A DNA stretch of 64,000 nucleotides from NCBI RefSeq assembly GCF_001418225.1, contig NZ_LIPT01000011.1:60225-124224 (forward strand). The letters are read 5' to 3'. The notes under the pieces are model-generated. The model was not told where the DNA came from. It did not search any database and was given only the letters and a program-made list of their open reading frames with translations. Shown here in pieces: positions 18,600 to 27,364 of the stretch; the stretch's first letter is position 1; each line of letters opens with the position of its first letter. Both the position numbers and the translations under genes were made by a program. This DNA is from Pannonibacter indicus. GTDB lineage: Bacteria; Pseudomonadota; Alphaproteobacteria; Rhizobiales; Stappiaceae.

Positions 18600-19085
18600 A
18601 TGACGATCCCCAACCACATCACCCTCGGTGATCTGCGCACCATGCAGATCGCGGCAATCGTTGCTCTGCCGCCCGAGCAACTTGCCCTTCTGCAGGATGC
18701 GGCCAGTGAAGCCCTGCGCAGCGCCAAGGCCACCAGCGACTGGCTCGAAGGCGCCATCGCGCTCAAATACGCTGACCGCGCCGTCATGGCGCGTATGGAA
18801 GCGAGCAAGGACACCGGAACGGTTCGCTTCGAGGACGGTGCGGTCACCGTGATCGCCGAACTGCCGAAGCGCGTCGATTGGGATCAGGCACAGCTTGCCG
18901 ATCTGGTCGAGCGCATCAGCGCCGCCGGTGACGACCCCACCGAATATGTCGATGTCAGCTTCAAGGTGCCCGAGCGCAAATACGCCGCCTGGCCCGAGTC
19001 GATCCGACAGTCCTTCGCGCCCGCCCGCACCGTCAGGACCGGGGCGCTCAAGGTAAAACTCGAGCTCAACGGAGGCGGGCAATGA
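18600..19085 (+). CDS. Phage protein upstream of Sak4-like ATPase, hypothetical
   Basis: A 161-residue protein. The N-terminal half is helical (LPPEQLALLQDAASEALRSA) and the C-terminal half is beta-rich, with VPERKYAAWPESIRQSFAPA. No family was recognised. It starts 10 nt after the AlpA-like gene and overlaps the next ATPase gene by 4 nt, so it is probably a partner in the phage recombination module. Confidence 0.6.
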   Translation: MTIPNHITLGDLRTMQIAAIVALPPEQLALLQDAASEALRSAKATSDWLEGAIALKYADRAVMARMEASKDTGTVRFEDGAVTVIAELPKRVDWDQAQLADLVERISAAGDDPTEYVDVSFKVPERKYAAWPESIRQSFAPARTVRTGALKVKLELNGGGQ

Positions 19086-19960
19086 ACGGCGCGCTTCCCA
19101 TCATCTTGGCCGACCAGCGTCTCGCGGCACCCCGCAGCATCAAGGGCTGCATCTTCGGCAAGTCCGGCATCGGCAAGACCTCGCTGCTATGGACGCTCGA
19201 TCCCGCCACCACGCTTTTCATGGATCTGGAAGCCGGCGATCTCGCCATCGAGGGATGGGCCGGTGACACGATCCGCCCCAGGACCTGGGACGAATGCCGC
19301 GACTTCGCGGTGTTCATCGGTGGCGCCAACCCGGCACTACGCGACGACCAGCCCTACAGCCAGGCGCATCACGACGCTGTCGTCACCCGGCTCGGCGCTC
19401 CGGATCAGCTCGACCGCTACCACACGGTGTTCATCGACTCGATCACGGTTGCCGGCCGGCTCTGCTTCCAATGGGCCAAGGGCCAGCCGGAGGCGTTTTC
19501 CGACAAGACCGGCAAGCCCGACATTCGCGGCGCCTATGGCCTGCATGGCCGTGAGATGATCGCCTGGCTGACCCATCTGCAGCACACGCGCTCGAAGAAC
19601 ATCTGGTTCGTCGGCATCCTCGACGAGAAGCTCGACGACTTCAATCGCAAGCAGTTCGTTCCGCAGATCGATGGCGCCAAGACCGGGCTCGAGCTGCCCG
19701 GCATCGTCGACGAAGTCATCAGCATGGTAGAGCTGAGGGATGATGACGGCGCTCCCTACCGCGCCTTCGTCTGCCAGACGCTCAATCCTTACGGCTTTCC
19801 GGCCAAGGACCGTTCGGGCCGCCTCGACATGATCGAGCCGCCCGACCTCGGCCGGCTCATGGACAAGATCCGCAGCGGCTCACGACTGACTGTCGCCGCG
19901 CCCGCATCAGCAGCTTCCACCCAACCGCCCGCCAATGCAGTTCAAGAACAAGGAGCCTGA
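19082..19960 (+). CDS. Sak4-like RecA-fold ATPase (phage recombination)
   Basis: A 292-residue P-loop protein. Walker A is GKSGIGKTS at residues 26-34 and a Walker B-like HTVFIDSI includes D119. Beyond the core, the protein has a low-complexity Ala/Pro-rich tail. This AAA_24/Sak4-like type promotes single-strand annealing in temperate phages. Its neighbours, an ssDNA-binding-like protein, a helicase and a RecB-type nuclease, support that role. Confidence 0.75.
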   Translation: MNGALPIILADQRLAAPRSIKGCIFGKSGIGKTSLLWTLDPATTLFMDLEAGDLAIEGWAGDTIRPRTWDECRDFAVFIGGANPALRDDQPYSQAHHDAVVTRLGAPDQLDRYHTVFIDSITVAGRLCFQWAKGQPEAFSDKTGKPDIRGAYGLHGREMIAWLTHLQHTRSKNIWFVGILDEKLDDFNRKQFVPQIDGAKTGLELPGIVDEVISMVELRDDDGAPYRAFVCQTLNPYGFPAKDRSGRLDMIEPPDLGRLMDKIRSGSRLTVAAPASAASTQPPANAVQEQGA

Positions 19961-19963
19961 CCC

Positions 19964-20560
19964 ATGTCGGCATGGAACGATTTCAACGATGCCCAGACCA
20001 ACACCAACCTCATCCCCAAGGGCACGCTCGCCAAGGTGCGGCTCACCATCCGCCCCGGCGGCTTCGACGATCCGTCGCAGGGCTGGACCGGCGGCTATGC
20101 CACGCGCGGTTCGACCGGCGCCGTCTATCTCAATGGCGAGTTCACCGTGCTCGAAGGTCCCTATACCCGCCGCAAGATCTTCACCCTGATCGGGCTGTAC
20201 AGCCCCAAGGGTCCGGACTGGGCCAATATGGGGCGCGGCCTGATCCGCGGCATGCTGAACTCGGCCCGCGGCCTTTCCGACAAGGACCAGAGCGAGGCGG
20301 CACAGGCTGCACGTCGCATTTCCGGATTTGCCGATCTCGACGGGCTGGAATTCGTCGCCCGCATCGACATCGGCACCGACACCAACGGCGACGACAAGAA
20401 CGAGATCCGCTCCGCCGTTACCGCCAGCCACAAGGACTATGCCGCGATCATGGGGATGGTCGCGGCAATGCCGCAGCCCGGAGCCGCACAGGGCAATGCC
20501 TATGCCGCCGCCAAACAGCACGGCGCAGCGCCGTCTGGCCGCCCCTCCTGGGCACAGTAG
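19964..20560 (+). CDS. Probable ssDNA-binding phage protein
   Basis: A 198-residue protein. It has a beta-rich core (GTLAKVRLTIRPGGFDD, then GAVYLNGEFTVLEGPYTRRK), a helical middle and a disordered C-terminal tail. Position directly after the Sak4-like ATPase and before the helicase, and the overall fold pattern, suggest an SSB-like partner as in other phages with DUF669-type proteins. The functional call is inference; the gene itself is secure. Confidence 0.6.
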   Translation: MSAWNDFNDAQTNTNLIPKGTLAKVRLTIRPGGFDDPSQGWTGGYATRGSTGAVYLNGEFTVLEGPYTRRKIFTLIGLYSPKGPDWANMGRGLIRGMLNSARGLSDKDQSEAAQAARRISGFADLDGLEFVARIDIGTDTNGDDKNEIRSAVTASHKDYAAIMGMVAAMPQPGAAQGNAYAAAKQHGAAPSGRPSWAQ

Positions 20561-20575
20561 AGCGAGGATCCGGCC

Positions 20576-22258
20576 ATGATGCTTCGTCCTCGCCAGAAGC
20601 AATTCGTCGAGCGCAGCGTCCGCGCGCTCGACACCCACGCCAACACGTTGGGTGTGGCACCCACCGGCGCTGGCAAGACCATCATGTTGTCGGCCGTTGC
20701 CGGCCGGATGATCGGCGATACCGATGCGAAGGCGGCTGTGCTCGCCCATCGCGATGAACTGACCACGCAGAATCGGGAGAAGTTCACCCGGGTCAACCCC
20801 GACATCACCACCTCGATCGTCGATGCCGGCCAAAAGTCCTGGGGCGGCCGGGTCACCTTCGCCATGGTGCCGACGCTGTCGCGCAGCACCAACCTCGCCA
20901 GCATGCCGGCGCTCGACCTGCTGGTCATCGATGAGGCACACCACGCCACCGCCGACAGCTACCGCCGCATCATCGATGAGGCGCTGAAGCGCAATCCGTC
21001 CTGCCGCATCTTCGGCGTCACCGCCACGCCCAATCGCGGCGACCGCAAGAGCCTGCGCGAGGTGTTCTCCAATGTCGCCGACCAGATCCGCATTGGCGAA
21101 CTGATCCGCTCCGGCCACCTGGTGCCACCCCGCACCTTCGTCATCGATGTCGGCGTCAGGGACGACCTGGCCAAGGTCCGCAAGACCGCAAGCGACTTCG
21201 ACATGAGCGAGGTTGAGCGCATCATGAACCGCGCGCCGGTCATGGATGCCATCATCCGACATTGGAAGGAGAAGGCCGCCGGGCGGCAGACCGTGGTGTT
21301 CTGTTCGACGGTCGACCATGCCCGCAGCGCCACCGATGCCTTCAACGAGGCCGGTGTCGCAGCCGTTCTCGTCCATGGCGAGATGGCTGATGGCGAGCGC
21401 CAGGCGGCGCTTGCCGCCTATGCTGCCGGCGACGTCCAGGTCGTCGTCAATGTCGCCGTGCTGACCGAAGGCTGGGACCACCCGCCGACCTCCTGCGTCG
21501 TGCTGTTGCGCCCGTCCTCATACAAGTCGACCATGATCCAGATGGTCGGTCGGGGTTTGAGAACCGTCGATCCCAACGAACATCCGGGCGTCGTCAAGAC
21601 CGACTGCGTTGTGCTCGATTTCGGCACCGCCAGCCTCATGCATGGCTCTCTCGAGCAGGAGGTCGATCTCGCCGGCCACGAGGCCTCCGGCGAAGCGCCG
21701 ACCAAATGCTGCCCGCAATGCGAGGCGGACATCCCGCTCGGCTGTCAGGAATGCCCGCTTTGCGGTTTTGTCTTCGACAGCATCGGCGACGACGGCGGCA
21801 ATGTTCCGCTCGGCGATTTCGTCATGTCGGAGATCGATCTCCTCAAGCGCTCCAGCTTCCAGTGGTGTGACCTGTTCGGTGACGATGCAGCACTTATGGC
21901 CAACGGGTTTTCCGCCTGGGCCGGCGCCTTCTTCCTCAACGGACGCTGGCATGCCGTCGGTGCTGCGAAGGGCGTCGAGCCACGCCTCTTGTCGATCGGC
22001 GAGCGCATGGTGTGTCTGGCCGCTGCCGATGACTGGCTGAACGAGCACGAATCCGACGAGAGTGCACACAAGACCCGTCGCTGGCTGTCGCAGCCGCCGA
22101 CCGACCGGCAGCTTGCATACCTGCCGTCAGACTACCGGCATGATTTCGGGCTGACCCGCTATCAGGCTTCGGCACTGCTCTCCTTCCAGTTCAACCGCGC
22201 AGCCATCCGCAGCCTCGTCTTTGGTGCGGCCCGGCAGGATTTCGCGAGGGCGGCATGA
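20576..22258 (+). CDS. DEAD/DEAH-box superfamily II helicase with zinc-finger insert
   Basis: A 560-residue helicase. Walker A is APTGAGKT (K34), motif II is DEAH at 119-122 and motif III reads TATPNRG. The C-terminal helicase domain has QMVGRGLRT. A four-cysteine-type segment (CCPQCEADIPLGCQECPLCGF split over about 25 residues) follows. It belongs to the SSL2-like branch used by phages in replication or recombination. It overlaps the next gene by 4 nt. Confidence 0.9.
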   Translation: MMLRPRQKQFVERSVRALDTHANTLGVAPTGAGKTIMLSAVAGRMIGDTDAKAAVLAHRDELTTQNREKFTRVNPDITTSIVDAGQKSWGGRVTFAMVPTLSRSTNLASMPALDLLVIDEAHHATADSYRRIIDEALKRNPSCRIFGVTATPNRGDRKSLREVFSNVADQIRIGELIRSGHLVPPRTFVIDVGVRDDLAKVRKTASDFDMSEVERIMNRAPVMDAIIRHWKEKAAGRQTVVFCSTVDHARSATDAFNEAGVAAVLVHGEMADGERQAALAAYAAGDVQVVVNVAVLTEGWDHPPTSCVVLLRPSSYKSTMIQMVGRGLRTVDPNEHPGVVKTDCVVLDFGTASLMHGSLEQEVDLAGHEASGEAPTKCCPQCEADIPLGCQECPLCGFVFDSIGDDGGNVPLGDFVMSEIDLLKRSSFQWCDLFGDDAALMANGFSAWAGAFFLNGRWHAVGAAKGVEPRLLSIGERMVCLAAADDWLNEHESDESAHKTRRWLSQPPTDRQLAYLPSDYRHDFGLTRYQASALLSFQFNRAAIRSLVFGAARQDFARAA

Positions 22259-22473
22259 TGATCGACCCGACCGAAGCCGAACGGGCCGCGATCCGCAGCG
22301 CCATGAAGCCCGTCGCCGAGATCATGGAAGAGATCGGCTGGCAGACCCGGCTCGCAGATCTGTCCGAGCCGCAGGTGCTCACCCTGATCGAGGTCACCAT
22401 CACCGGCTTCCAGGACGCGCTTCGCGAACTCGTCGCCGCCAATCGCACCGCCGATCCCGAGGTGCCGTTCTGA
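22255..22473 (+). CDS. Small DUF6511-like phage protein
   Basis: A 72-residue acidic, helical protein: EAERAAIRSAMKPVAEIMEE, then VLTLIEVTITGFQDALREL. It matches a small phage family I associate with DUF6511, a tentative label. It overlaps the helicase by 4 nt and its stop overlaps the nuclease ATG by 1 nt, so it is translationally coupled to both. Confidence 0.65.
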   Translation: MMIDPTEAERAAIRSAMKPVAEIMEEIGWQTRLADLSEPQVLTLIEVTITGFQDALRELVAANRTADPEVPF

Positions 22474-23240
22474 TGCTGGATTTCAATCACAAACCCAGAC
22501 CCGGCGAACGGATCACCAACCTGATCGATGCCGCCCTCGAGGCAGAGCATGCCGCCACAGCGCCGCGCGACTACCTCGGCGGCTCGCGCCTCGGGCACGC
22601 CTGCGAGCGCGCCCTGCAGTTTGAATTCACTGCGACACCCAAGGATGACGGTACCGGATTCTCCGGCAAGGCGCTGCGCATCTTCGCCATCGGTCATGCG
22701 CTCGAGGATCTCGCCGTCATCTGGCTGCGTGCCGCCGGCTTCGACCTCTACACCCGCAAGGGCAATCGACCCAATGGCGGCCAGTTCGGCTTTTCCGTCG
22801 CGGGCGGTCGCATCCGCGGTCATGTCGACGGGATCATCGCCGCTGGCCCCGAGGGTTTTGGTCTCGCCGTTCCCGCGCTGTGGGAATGCAAGACCATGAA
22901 CGCGAAGAACTGGCGCGCCTGTGTCAAGGATGGCGTGACGAAGTCCAAACCCGTCTACGCCGCTCAGATCGCCCTCTACCAGGCCTATATGGAAGCCTCG
23001 GTGCCCGGCATTGCCGCCGCTCCGGCGCTGTTTACCGCCATCAACAAGGACACCGCAGAACTCCACCACGAGCTTGTGCCGTTCGATGCCGATCTCGCGC
23101 AGCGCATGTCCGATCGCGGCGTGCGCATCCTGCAGGCGACGGACGCCGGCGAGCTGCTGCCGCGCATCGCCACCAGTTCTGACTTCTTCGAATGCCGCTT
23201 CTGCCCATGGGCCAAGCGCTGCTGGGAGCAACCCGTATGA
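22473..23240 (+). CDS. PD-(D/E)XK (RecB/Cas4-like) nuclease
   Basis: A 255-residue protein. GGSRLGHACERALQFEF early in the protein and RGHVDGIIAAGPEG followed by LWECKTMNAKNW give the HxD...ExK nuclease core. The C-terminal cysteines CRFCPWAKRCW, with a further Cys near the N-terminus, suggest an Fe-S or zinc-stabilised RecB-like nuclease. It probably works as the phage exonuclease with the annealing proteins upstream. The ATG at 22473 overlaps the preceding stop. Confidence 0.82.
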   Translation: MLDFNHKPRPGERITNLIDAALEAEHAATAPRDYLGGSRLGHACERALQFEFTATPKDDGTGFSGKALRIFAIGHALEDLAVIWLRAAGFDLYTRKGNRPNGGQFGFSVAGGRIRGHVDGIIAAGPEGFGLAVPALWECKTMNAKNWRACVKDGVTKSKPVYAAQIALYQAYMEASVPGIAAAPALFTAINKDTAELHHELVPFDADLAQRMSDRGVRILQATDAGELLPRIATSSDFFECRFCPWAKRCWEQPV

Positions 23241-25579
23241 GCGACGAGCATGACGACGACATGACCGGCTCCCCGAAGCCGCCCGTCAGCGGCGAGATTG
23301 TCCATTTCAATCCATGGCGCGACTTCAACGACGCGCCCTGCCAGATTGACGTGTTCGGCGACGAGCCAGACCCCGAGCAGATCGCGCAGTTCATGGAGGT
23401 GGTGTTCGGCTACTGCGAAGGCCTGATCCCGGTGCGCAGCTTCATCGACAAGGGTCAGGGATTCGATGGCCGCCCGCACAACATCTGGATCGACGCCGAC
23501 AACACCGTGGCCGAGAAGATGGCGACCTTCGCCAGCTGGGCCGGCCGCGAAGGCGCCGCCGTCTATGTGATCCCCGGTACCGTTGCCGCCAAGGGCCAGG
23601 CCAAGGCCGCCGACATCCTGCAGATGCAGACCGTGGTCGTCGATATCGACACCGGTGACATCGCCGCCAAGCGCGCCCATCTCGAGCGCCATCTCGGGTC
23701 CCCCACCATGGTGGTGGAAAGCGGCGGCGTGACACCGGATGGACAGCGCAAGGCCCATGTCTGGTGGAAGCTGACCGAGCCGGCCGAAGGCCACGATATC
23801 ACCCGCATCTGCCGTTTGCGTGGTGACATTGCCGCCAAGGTCGGCGGCGACACACATTTCCGATCGCCGCATCAGCCGATCCGGGTGGCCGGCTCGGTCT
23901 ATTACAAGAACAGCCTCAAGACGCAGGTGCGCATCGTCGAGCTCAATGCCGATCTCGAGCGCGATCTCGAGGAATTCATCGAGGCCGTCGCCGACATGTC
24001 GCCGGCGCCCGGCATCTCGCTCCAGCCTGACTTTTCCGTAACTGACAAGCCGGCCGTCGCCGATGTGCTGGTGACCCCGGTGCGCGAGGGCGCGCAGGAT
24101 GACTGGTCGCGCTTCGAGGGCGCCTCGGCCGCCATCGGCCACTACATCCGCATGGTGCACGACGGCCGGCTGTCGAAGGGCGAAGGCTGGCAGGCAATCT
24201 GTGAATACAACGCCGCCATGTTGCGGCCTGCCTGGCCGGTGGAGCGGCTGAAGCGCGAGTCGGAGCGGCTCTGGTCCATCCATGTCGAAAAGCACGGTCC
24301 CCCGCTGGTCCGCCTCGACAGCGCGGCACCCGCGCCGAACGAGCTTCCCACCTTCACGCTCGGCGCGCTGCTTGACGACACCACCCCAATGCCGGCCGAC
24401 ATCATCGCGCCGCGCGTGCTGACGCCGGGTGGCCTTCTGGTGCTCGGCGGCGCACCAAAGGTCGGCAAGAGCGATCTGTTGATCACCTGGCTCGTGCACA
24501 TGGCCGCGGGCGTGCCCTTTCTTGGCTTCACGCCGCCGCGGCCGCTGCGGATCTTCTACCTGCAGGCGGAGATCCAGTATCACTACCTGCGTGAGCGCAT
24601 GCAGCAGATCGGCCTGCCGCCCGATCTGCTTGCCGCCGCCCGCGACAATCTCGTTGCCACCCCGAAGCTGCAGATGCTGCTCGATGCCGAGGGCAGTGTC
24701 CGCGTCGCCGCGGCGATCCGGCGCTCCTTTCCGGCCGAGCCTGTCGACATCATCTGCATCGACCCGATCCGCAACCTGTTCGACGGCGGCCCGGATGGTG
24801 GCGGCGAGAACGACAACGCCGCCATGATGTTCTTCCTGAAGGACCGGGTCGAGACCCTGCGCGACCACATCGATCCCGACTGCGGCGTCATCCTCGTCCA
24901 CCACACCAGGAAGCTGTCGAAGCAGCAGCTCAAGGACGATCCATTCCTTGCGCTCTCCGGCGCCAGCGCGTTACGCGGCTTCTACACTACCGGCCTCATC
25001 CTGCATCGGCCGGACGAGGACTCGTCCCAGCGCCGGTTGGAGATCGAACTGCGCAATGGCCCGGCGCTGCCAGCCAAGCTGGTCGACAAGGTGAATGGTC
25101 GCTGGGTCGAGCTCAACCCGATGAACGAACGGCTGGTCCGCGCCGAGGTTGGCGCCAGATACGACGCCGAGCGCGTGCGCAAGAAGGACGTCATTATCGA
25201 CATCCTGCTCGAGGAAGCGGCTGACGGACGGCTCTATACCATCAACCAGTTTGCCGAAGCGTTCGAGAATATTGCTGGGCTCGGAGGTAAGGACGTGATC
25301 CGCGAGCGGATCAGCGTTCAGGCCACCAAGGGTTTCATCAAGTTCGTGCGCGACGGAGCACCTTACGGCCTTGGGCCATCGCGGTCCCGCTACGGTTTCC
25401 TGTGCGTCGAGGGCATGACCATCCCCGTCGACGGTGAGGCGGTTGACCCCATCACCGGCGAGGTAGCGACGACCAGCATCTCCGTGTTGCCGACCCACTA
25501 CAAATCACCGCAGACCGGAGCCCTTCTCGAGGTCGAGAACCCACTCGTCTGGGTCTATCCGGAGGGCGAGCGGACATGA
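23237..25579 (+). CDS. Phage primase-helicase (RepA-type AAA ATPase)
   Basis: A 780-residue protein. The N-terminal half (about 60-260) resembles a phage primase-polymerase/RepB-like region with VVVDIDTGDI, VVESGGVTPDG and HVWWKL. The C-terminal half is a RepA-like hexameric helicase with Walker A GGAPKVGKSDLL (K411) and the Walker B-like DIICIDPIRNLF, followed by ILVHHTRK. This would be the replication initiator or helicase of the prophage. It overlaps the nuclease gene by 4 nt. Confidence 0.85.
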   Translation: MSDEHDDDMTGSPKPPVSGEIVHFNPWRDFNDAPCQIDVFGDEPDPEQIAQFMEVVFGYCEGLIPVRSFIDKGQGFDGRPHNIWIDADNTVAEKMATFASWAGREGAAVYVIPGTVAAKGQAKAADILQMQTVVVDIDTGDIAAKRAHLERHLGSPTMVVESGGVTPDGQRKAHVWWKLTEPAEGHDITRICRLRGDIAAKVGGDTHFRSPHQPIRVAGSVYYKNSLKTQVRIVELNADLERDLEEFIEAVADMSPAPGISLQPDFSVTDKPAVADVLVTPVREGAQDDWSRFEGASAAIGHYIRMVHDGRLSKGEGWQAICEYNAAMLRPAWPVERLKRESERLWSIHVEKHGPPLVRLDSAAPAPNELPTFTLGALLDDTTPMPADIIAPRVLTPGGLLVLGGAPKVGKSDLLITWLVHMAAGVPFLGFTPPRPLRIFYLQAEIQYHYLRERMQQIGLPPDLLAAARDNLVATPKLQMLLDAEGSVRVAAAIRRSFPAEPVDIICIDPIRNLFDGGPDGGGENDNAAMMFFLKDRVETLRDHIDPDCGVILVHHTRKLSKQQLKDDPFLALSGASALRGFYTTGLILHRPDEDSSQRRLEIELRNGPALPAKLVDKVNGRWVELNPMNERLVRAEVGARYDAERVRKKDVIIDILLEEAADGRLYTINQFAEAFENIAGLGGKDVIRERISVQATKGFIKFVRDGAPYGLGPSRSRYGFLCVEGMTIPVDGEAVDPITGEVATTSISVLPTHYKSPQTGALLEVENPLVWVYPEGERT

Positions 25580-25628
25580 ACGTTCCGACAGACCGCGCCC
25601 CGCAGAATTGCGTTCTGGCCAGTTTGAA

Positions 25629-25803
25629 CCAGATGGGACGCAATTCCGAAACCGCCCAGTCATTCCTGCGCGGACCTACGACCAGCCCCGTTGCGACCAG
25701 ATTGAGTTCGCTGCCGAAACTACCCCTTCAGGATTACGCGCGAGCCAGATCCGTTTCGCTGCAACCAGATTCGGCCGGTTACACTGTCTGGCGCATCCGA
25801 AAC
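25629..25803 (+). repeat. Degenerate 68-bp periodic repeat (CCAGAT / CCGAAAC)
   Basis: CCAGAT occurs at 25629, 25697 and 25765, exactly 68 bp apart, with an extra copy at 25745. CCGAAAC follows 17 bp after the first two copies (25646, 25714) and 32 bp after the third (25797). Units one and two align over most of their length. Because 68 is not a multiple of three, the pattern is not a protein repeat. Confidence 0.6.
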
Positions 25804-25857
25804 TGGAAATACATCCGTCATATCAATGCCTTGAGCCACTCAACAAGTATAGGGGGG

Positions 25858-25929
25858 CGAAACCCACCCCTACGGGGTGGGGGAGAACCGCGCCAAGCGG
25901 GTTCTCCCACTCCCACCCCAGGGGTTTCG
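25858..25929 (+). other. Nested hairpins
   Basis: The outer pair is CGAAACCC (25858-25865) with GGGTTTCG (25922-25929). Inside it are a CCACCCC/GGGGTGG stem at 25864-25880 and a 9-bp-plus stem GGGAGAACC / GGTTCTCCC at 25881-25908. The result is a compact multi-stem structure. No T-run follows, so it is not a simple terminator. Confidence 0.55.
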
Positions 25930-26045
25930 CGCGCGAGATCAGCGCCCACCCAGTTCCCCGATCCAACGACGGCGGTCCCGTACTGCCAGGCACCAGACCG
26001 CCGTCGTCTTCCACCAGAGCAGCCAACCCGAGAAGGAGACCACCC

Positions 26046-26582
26046 ATGGCTGACCCGACTCTGCGCATTGCGGATCACAGCGCAATCCCCGCACTCCCCG
26101 TCGCGATGGCCCACCATCGCCCGATCCTCGCCCTCGACCTCGGCACCACCACAGGCTGGGCGCTGCGCGGCCATGACGGCCTGATCACCAGCGGCACCGT
26201 TTCGTTCCGCCCCGGGCGCTTCGACGGTGGCGGCATGCGCTACCTGCGTTTCACCAACTGGCTGACCGAGATCGATCGGCTGTCGGGACCGATCGCCGCG
26301 ATCTGGTTCGAGGAGGTCCGTCGTCACGCCGGTACAGACGCCGCCCACGTCTACGGCGGCTTGATGGCGACGCTCACCGCATGGGCGGAGCTGCGTGGCG
26401 TGCCCTATCAGGGTGTGCCAGTCGGCACGATCAAGCGCCATGCGACCGCCAGGGGCAATGCCGACAAGGCGGCAATGATCGCCGCCGTTCGTGCGCGTGG
26501 CTTCAGCCCCGCCGACGACAACGAGGCCGATGCCATCGCGCTGTTGCTGTGGGTGATGGAAACCGCAGGCGGTGTGCGATGA
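26046..26582 (+). CDS. RuvC-like Holliday junction resolvase
   Basis: A 178-residue RNase-H-fold nuclease. Putative metal ligands are in ILALDLGTTTGWAL (first Asp), IWFEEVRRHAG (Glu) and ADDNEADAIALLLW (C-terminal Asp). It resolves branched DNA during replication or packaging. The ATG at 26046 has GAAGGAG upstream and lies after the structured region. It overlaps the next gene by 4 nt. Confidence 0.85.
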   Translation: MADPTLRIADHSAIPALPVAMAHHRPILALDLGTTTGWALRGHDGLITSGTVSFRPGRFDGGGMRYLRFTNWLTEIDRLSGPIAAIWFEEVRRHAGTDAAHVYGGLMATLTAWAELRGVPYQGVPVGTIKRHATARGNADKAAMIAAVRARGFSPADDNEADAIALLLWVMETAGGVR

Positions 26583-27034
26583 GTGGCTGGACACCGAGCC
26601 TCGTCGAGGAACGTCTCGCGGAAGCGGCCTTCGTGCTCAAGCGCCTGCCCGAACCCCGTCGTCAGGGATATTTCAGCGTCTGGCCGGAGGTCATCCATAG
26701 CTTCGCCGACAAGGTCGGACAGGAGCCAAAGCCGATGCGCGTCATCCCGTCACCCGCCGCGATCAGTCGGATGGAGGAGACGCTCAGCTGGACGGTGGGG
26801 CTCGATCCGATCGACGGCAAGATCGTCTGGCTGCGCGCCTACGGCGAGCGCTGGAAAACCATCTGCTGGACCGTCGGATTGCAGCGCTCGGCGGCGCACG
26901 AGCACTGGCTCTATGCGCTCTGCGTGATCGCATGGCGGCTTAACCAGCGCAAAGTCCCCCGGCTCCGGTCGCGCCGCTACGTGATTGAAATGGTCAAAGG
27001 GGCTTGCGAGGACCCGACCAGTCACCCCAATTAA
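26579..27034 (+). CDS. DUF6362-like phage protein
   Basis: A 151-residue protein. SLVEERLAEAAFVLKRLPEP at the start, then RQGYFSVWPEVI and RMEETLSWTVGLDP, and a basic C-terminus with RWKTICWTVGLQRSAAHEHW that reads as an HTH. I associate this pattern with DUF6362, found at the end of replication modules in related prophages. A DNA-binding late regulator is possible but unproven. Confidence 0.7.
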   Translation: MSGWTPSLVEERLAEAAFVLKRLPEPRRQGYFSVWPEVIHSFADKVGQEPKPMRVIPSPAAISRMEETLSWTVGLDPIDGKIVWLRAYGERWKTICWTVGLQRSAAHEHWLYALCVIAWRLNQRKVPRLRSRRYVIEMVKGACEDPTSHPN

Positions 27035-27038
27035 CTTA

Positions 27039-27058
27039 TTGTCCGTACGTTGTCCGTA
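27039..27058 (+). promoter_or_regulatory. Direct repeats upstream of the TacAT module
   Basis: TTGTCCGTA occurs at 27039 and again at 27050, an 11-bp step, 30 nt before the antitoxin ATG. DUF1778 antitoxins bind repeated sites at their own promoters, so this is a good operator candidate. Confidence 0.5.
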
Positions 27059-27088
27059 TGATACAGAAATTGGGACAGGAGATCAGCC

Positions 27089-27364
27089 ATGCCCGTAGCC
27101 GAAGCCAAGTCCGAACGTATCGAGGTGCGCACCACGCCGACCATGAAGGCGCTGCTGCAACGTGCAGCCACGTTTTCGCACAAGAACGTGACGGAGTTCC
27201 TGCTCGAGGCGGGCATTCATGCCGCCGAGGAAGCGCTCGTCGATCGGCGCATGTTCCGGCTGGATGACGCCCAGTGGCAAGCCTTCCAGGATGCTCTCGA
27301 CCGCCCCGTCCAGAGCAAGCCGCGCCTCGCCAGACTGCTCGCCGAGAAGAGCGTGCTTGAGTGA
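27089..27364 (+). CDS. TacA-like antitoxin (DUF1778)
   Basis: A 91-residue protein with a ribbon-helix-helix N-terminus (SERIEVRTTPTMKALLQRAA, then NVTEFLLEAGIHAAEEAL) and a C-terminal neutralising tail (MFRLDDAQWQAFQDALDRPV). It pairs with the GNAT toxin directly downstream, which starts with GTG inside the antitoxin stop region. It should repress the operon and block the toxin. Confidence 0.93.
   Translation: MPVAEAKSERIEVRTTPTMKALLQRAATFSHKNVTEFLLEAGIHAAEEALVDRRMFRLDDAQWQAFQDALDRPVQSKPRLARLLAEKSVLE

Larger units (their letters stand above)
25580..26045. other. Structured non-coding region between primase-helicase and RuvC-like gene
   Basis: An ATG at 25576 overlaps the primase-helicase stop and opens a 202-codon frame. 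Its composition is irregular and it runs far into the next gene, so it is not accepted as a gene. The region instead holds a 68-bp periodic motif, a 9-bp-arm inverted repeat at 25605-25646 and nested GC-rich hairpins at 25858-25929. A replication origin or a structured RNA are both possible. Confidence 0.5.

Noticed and set aside
22985..24904. Long leftward open frame across the primase-helicase gene
   Set aside because: Low-complexity antisense translation; the + strand has P-loop motifs and 4-nt coupling with neighbours.
25576..26184. 202-codon frame starting on the primase-helicase stop
   Set aside because: The ATGA overlap is attractive, but the product is irregular, covers strong hairpins and repeats and overlaps the RuvC-like gene by 139 nt. 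Kept as non-coding.
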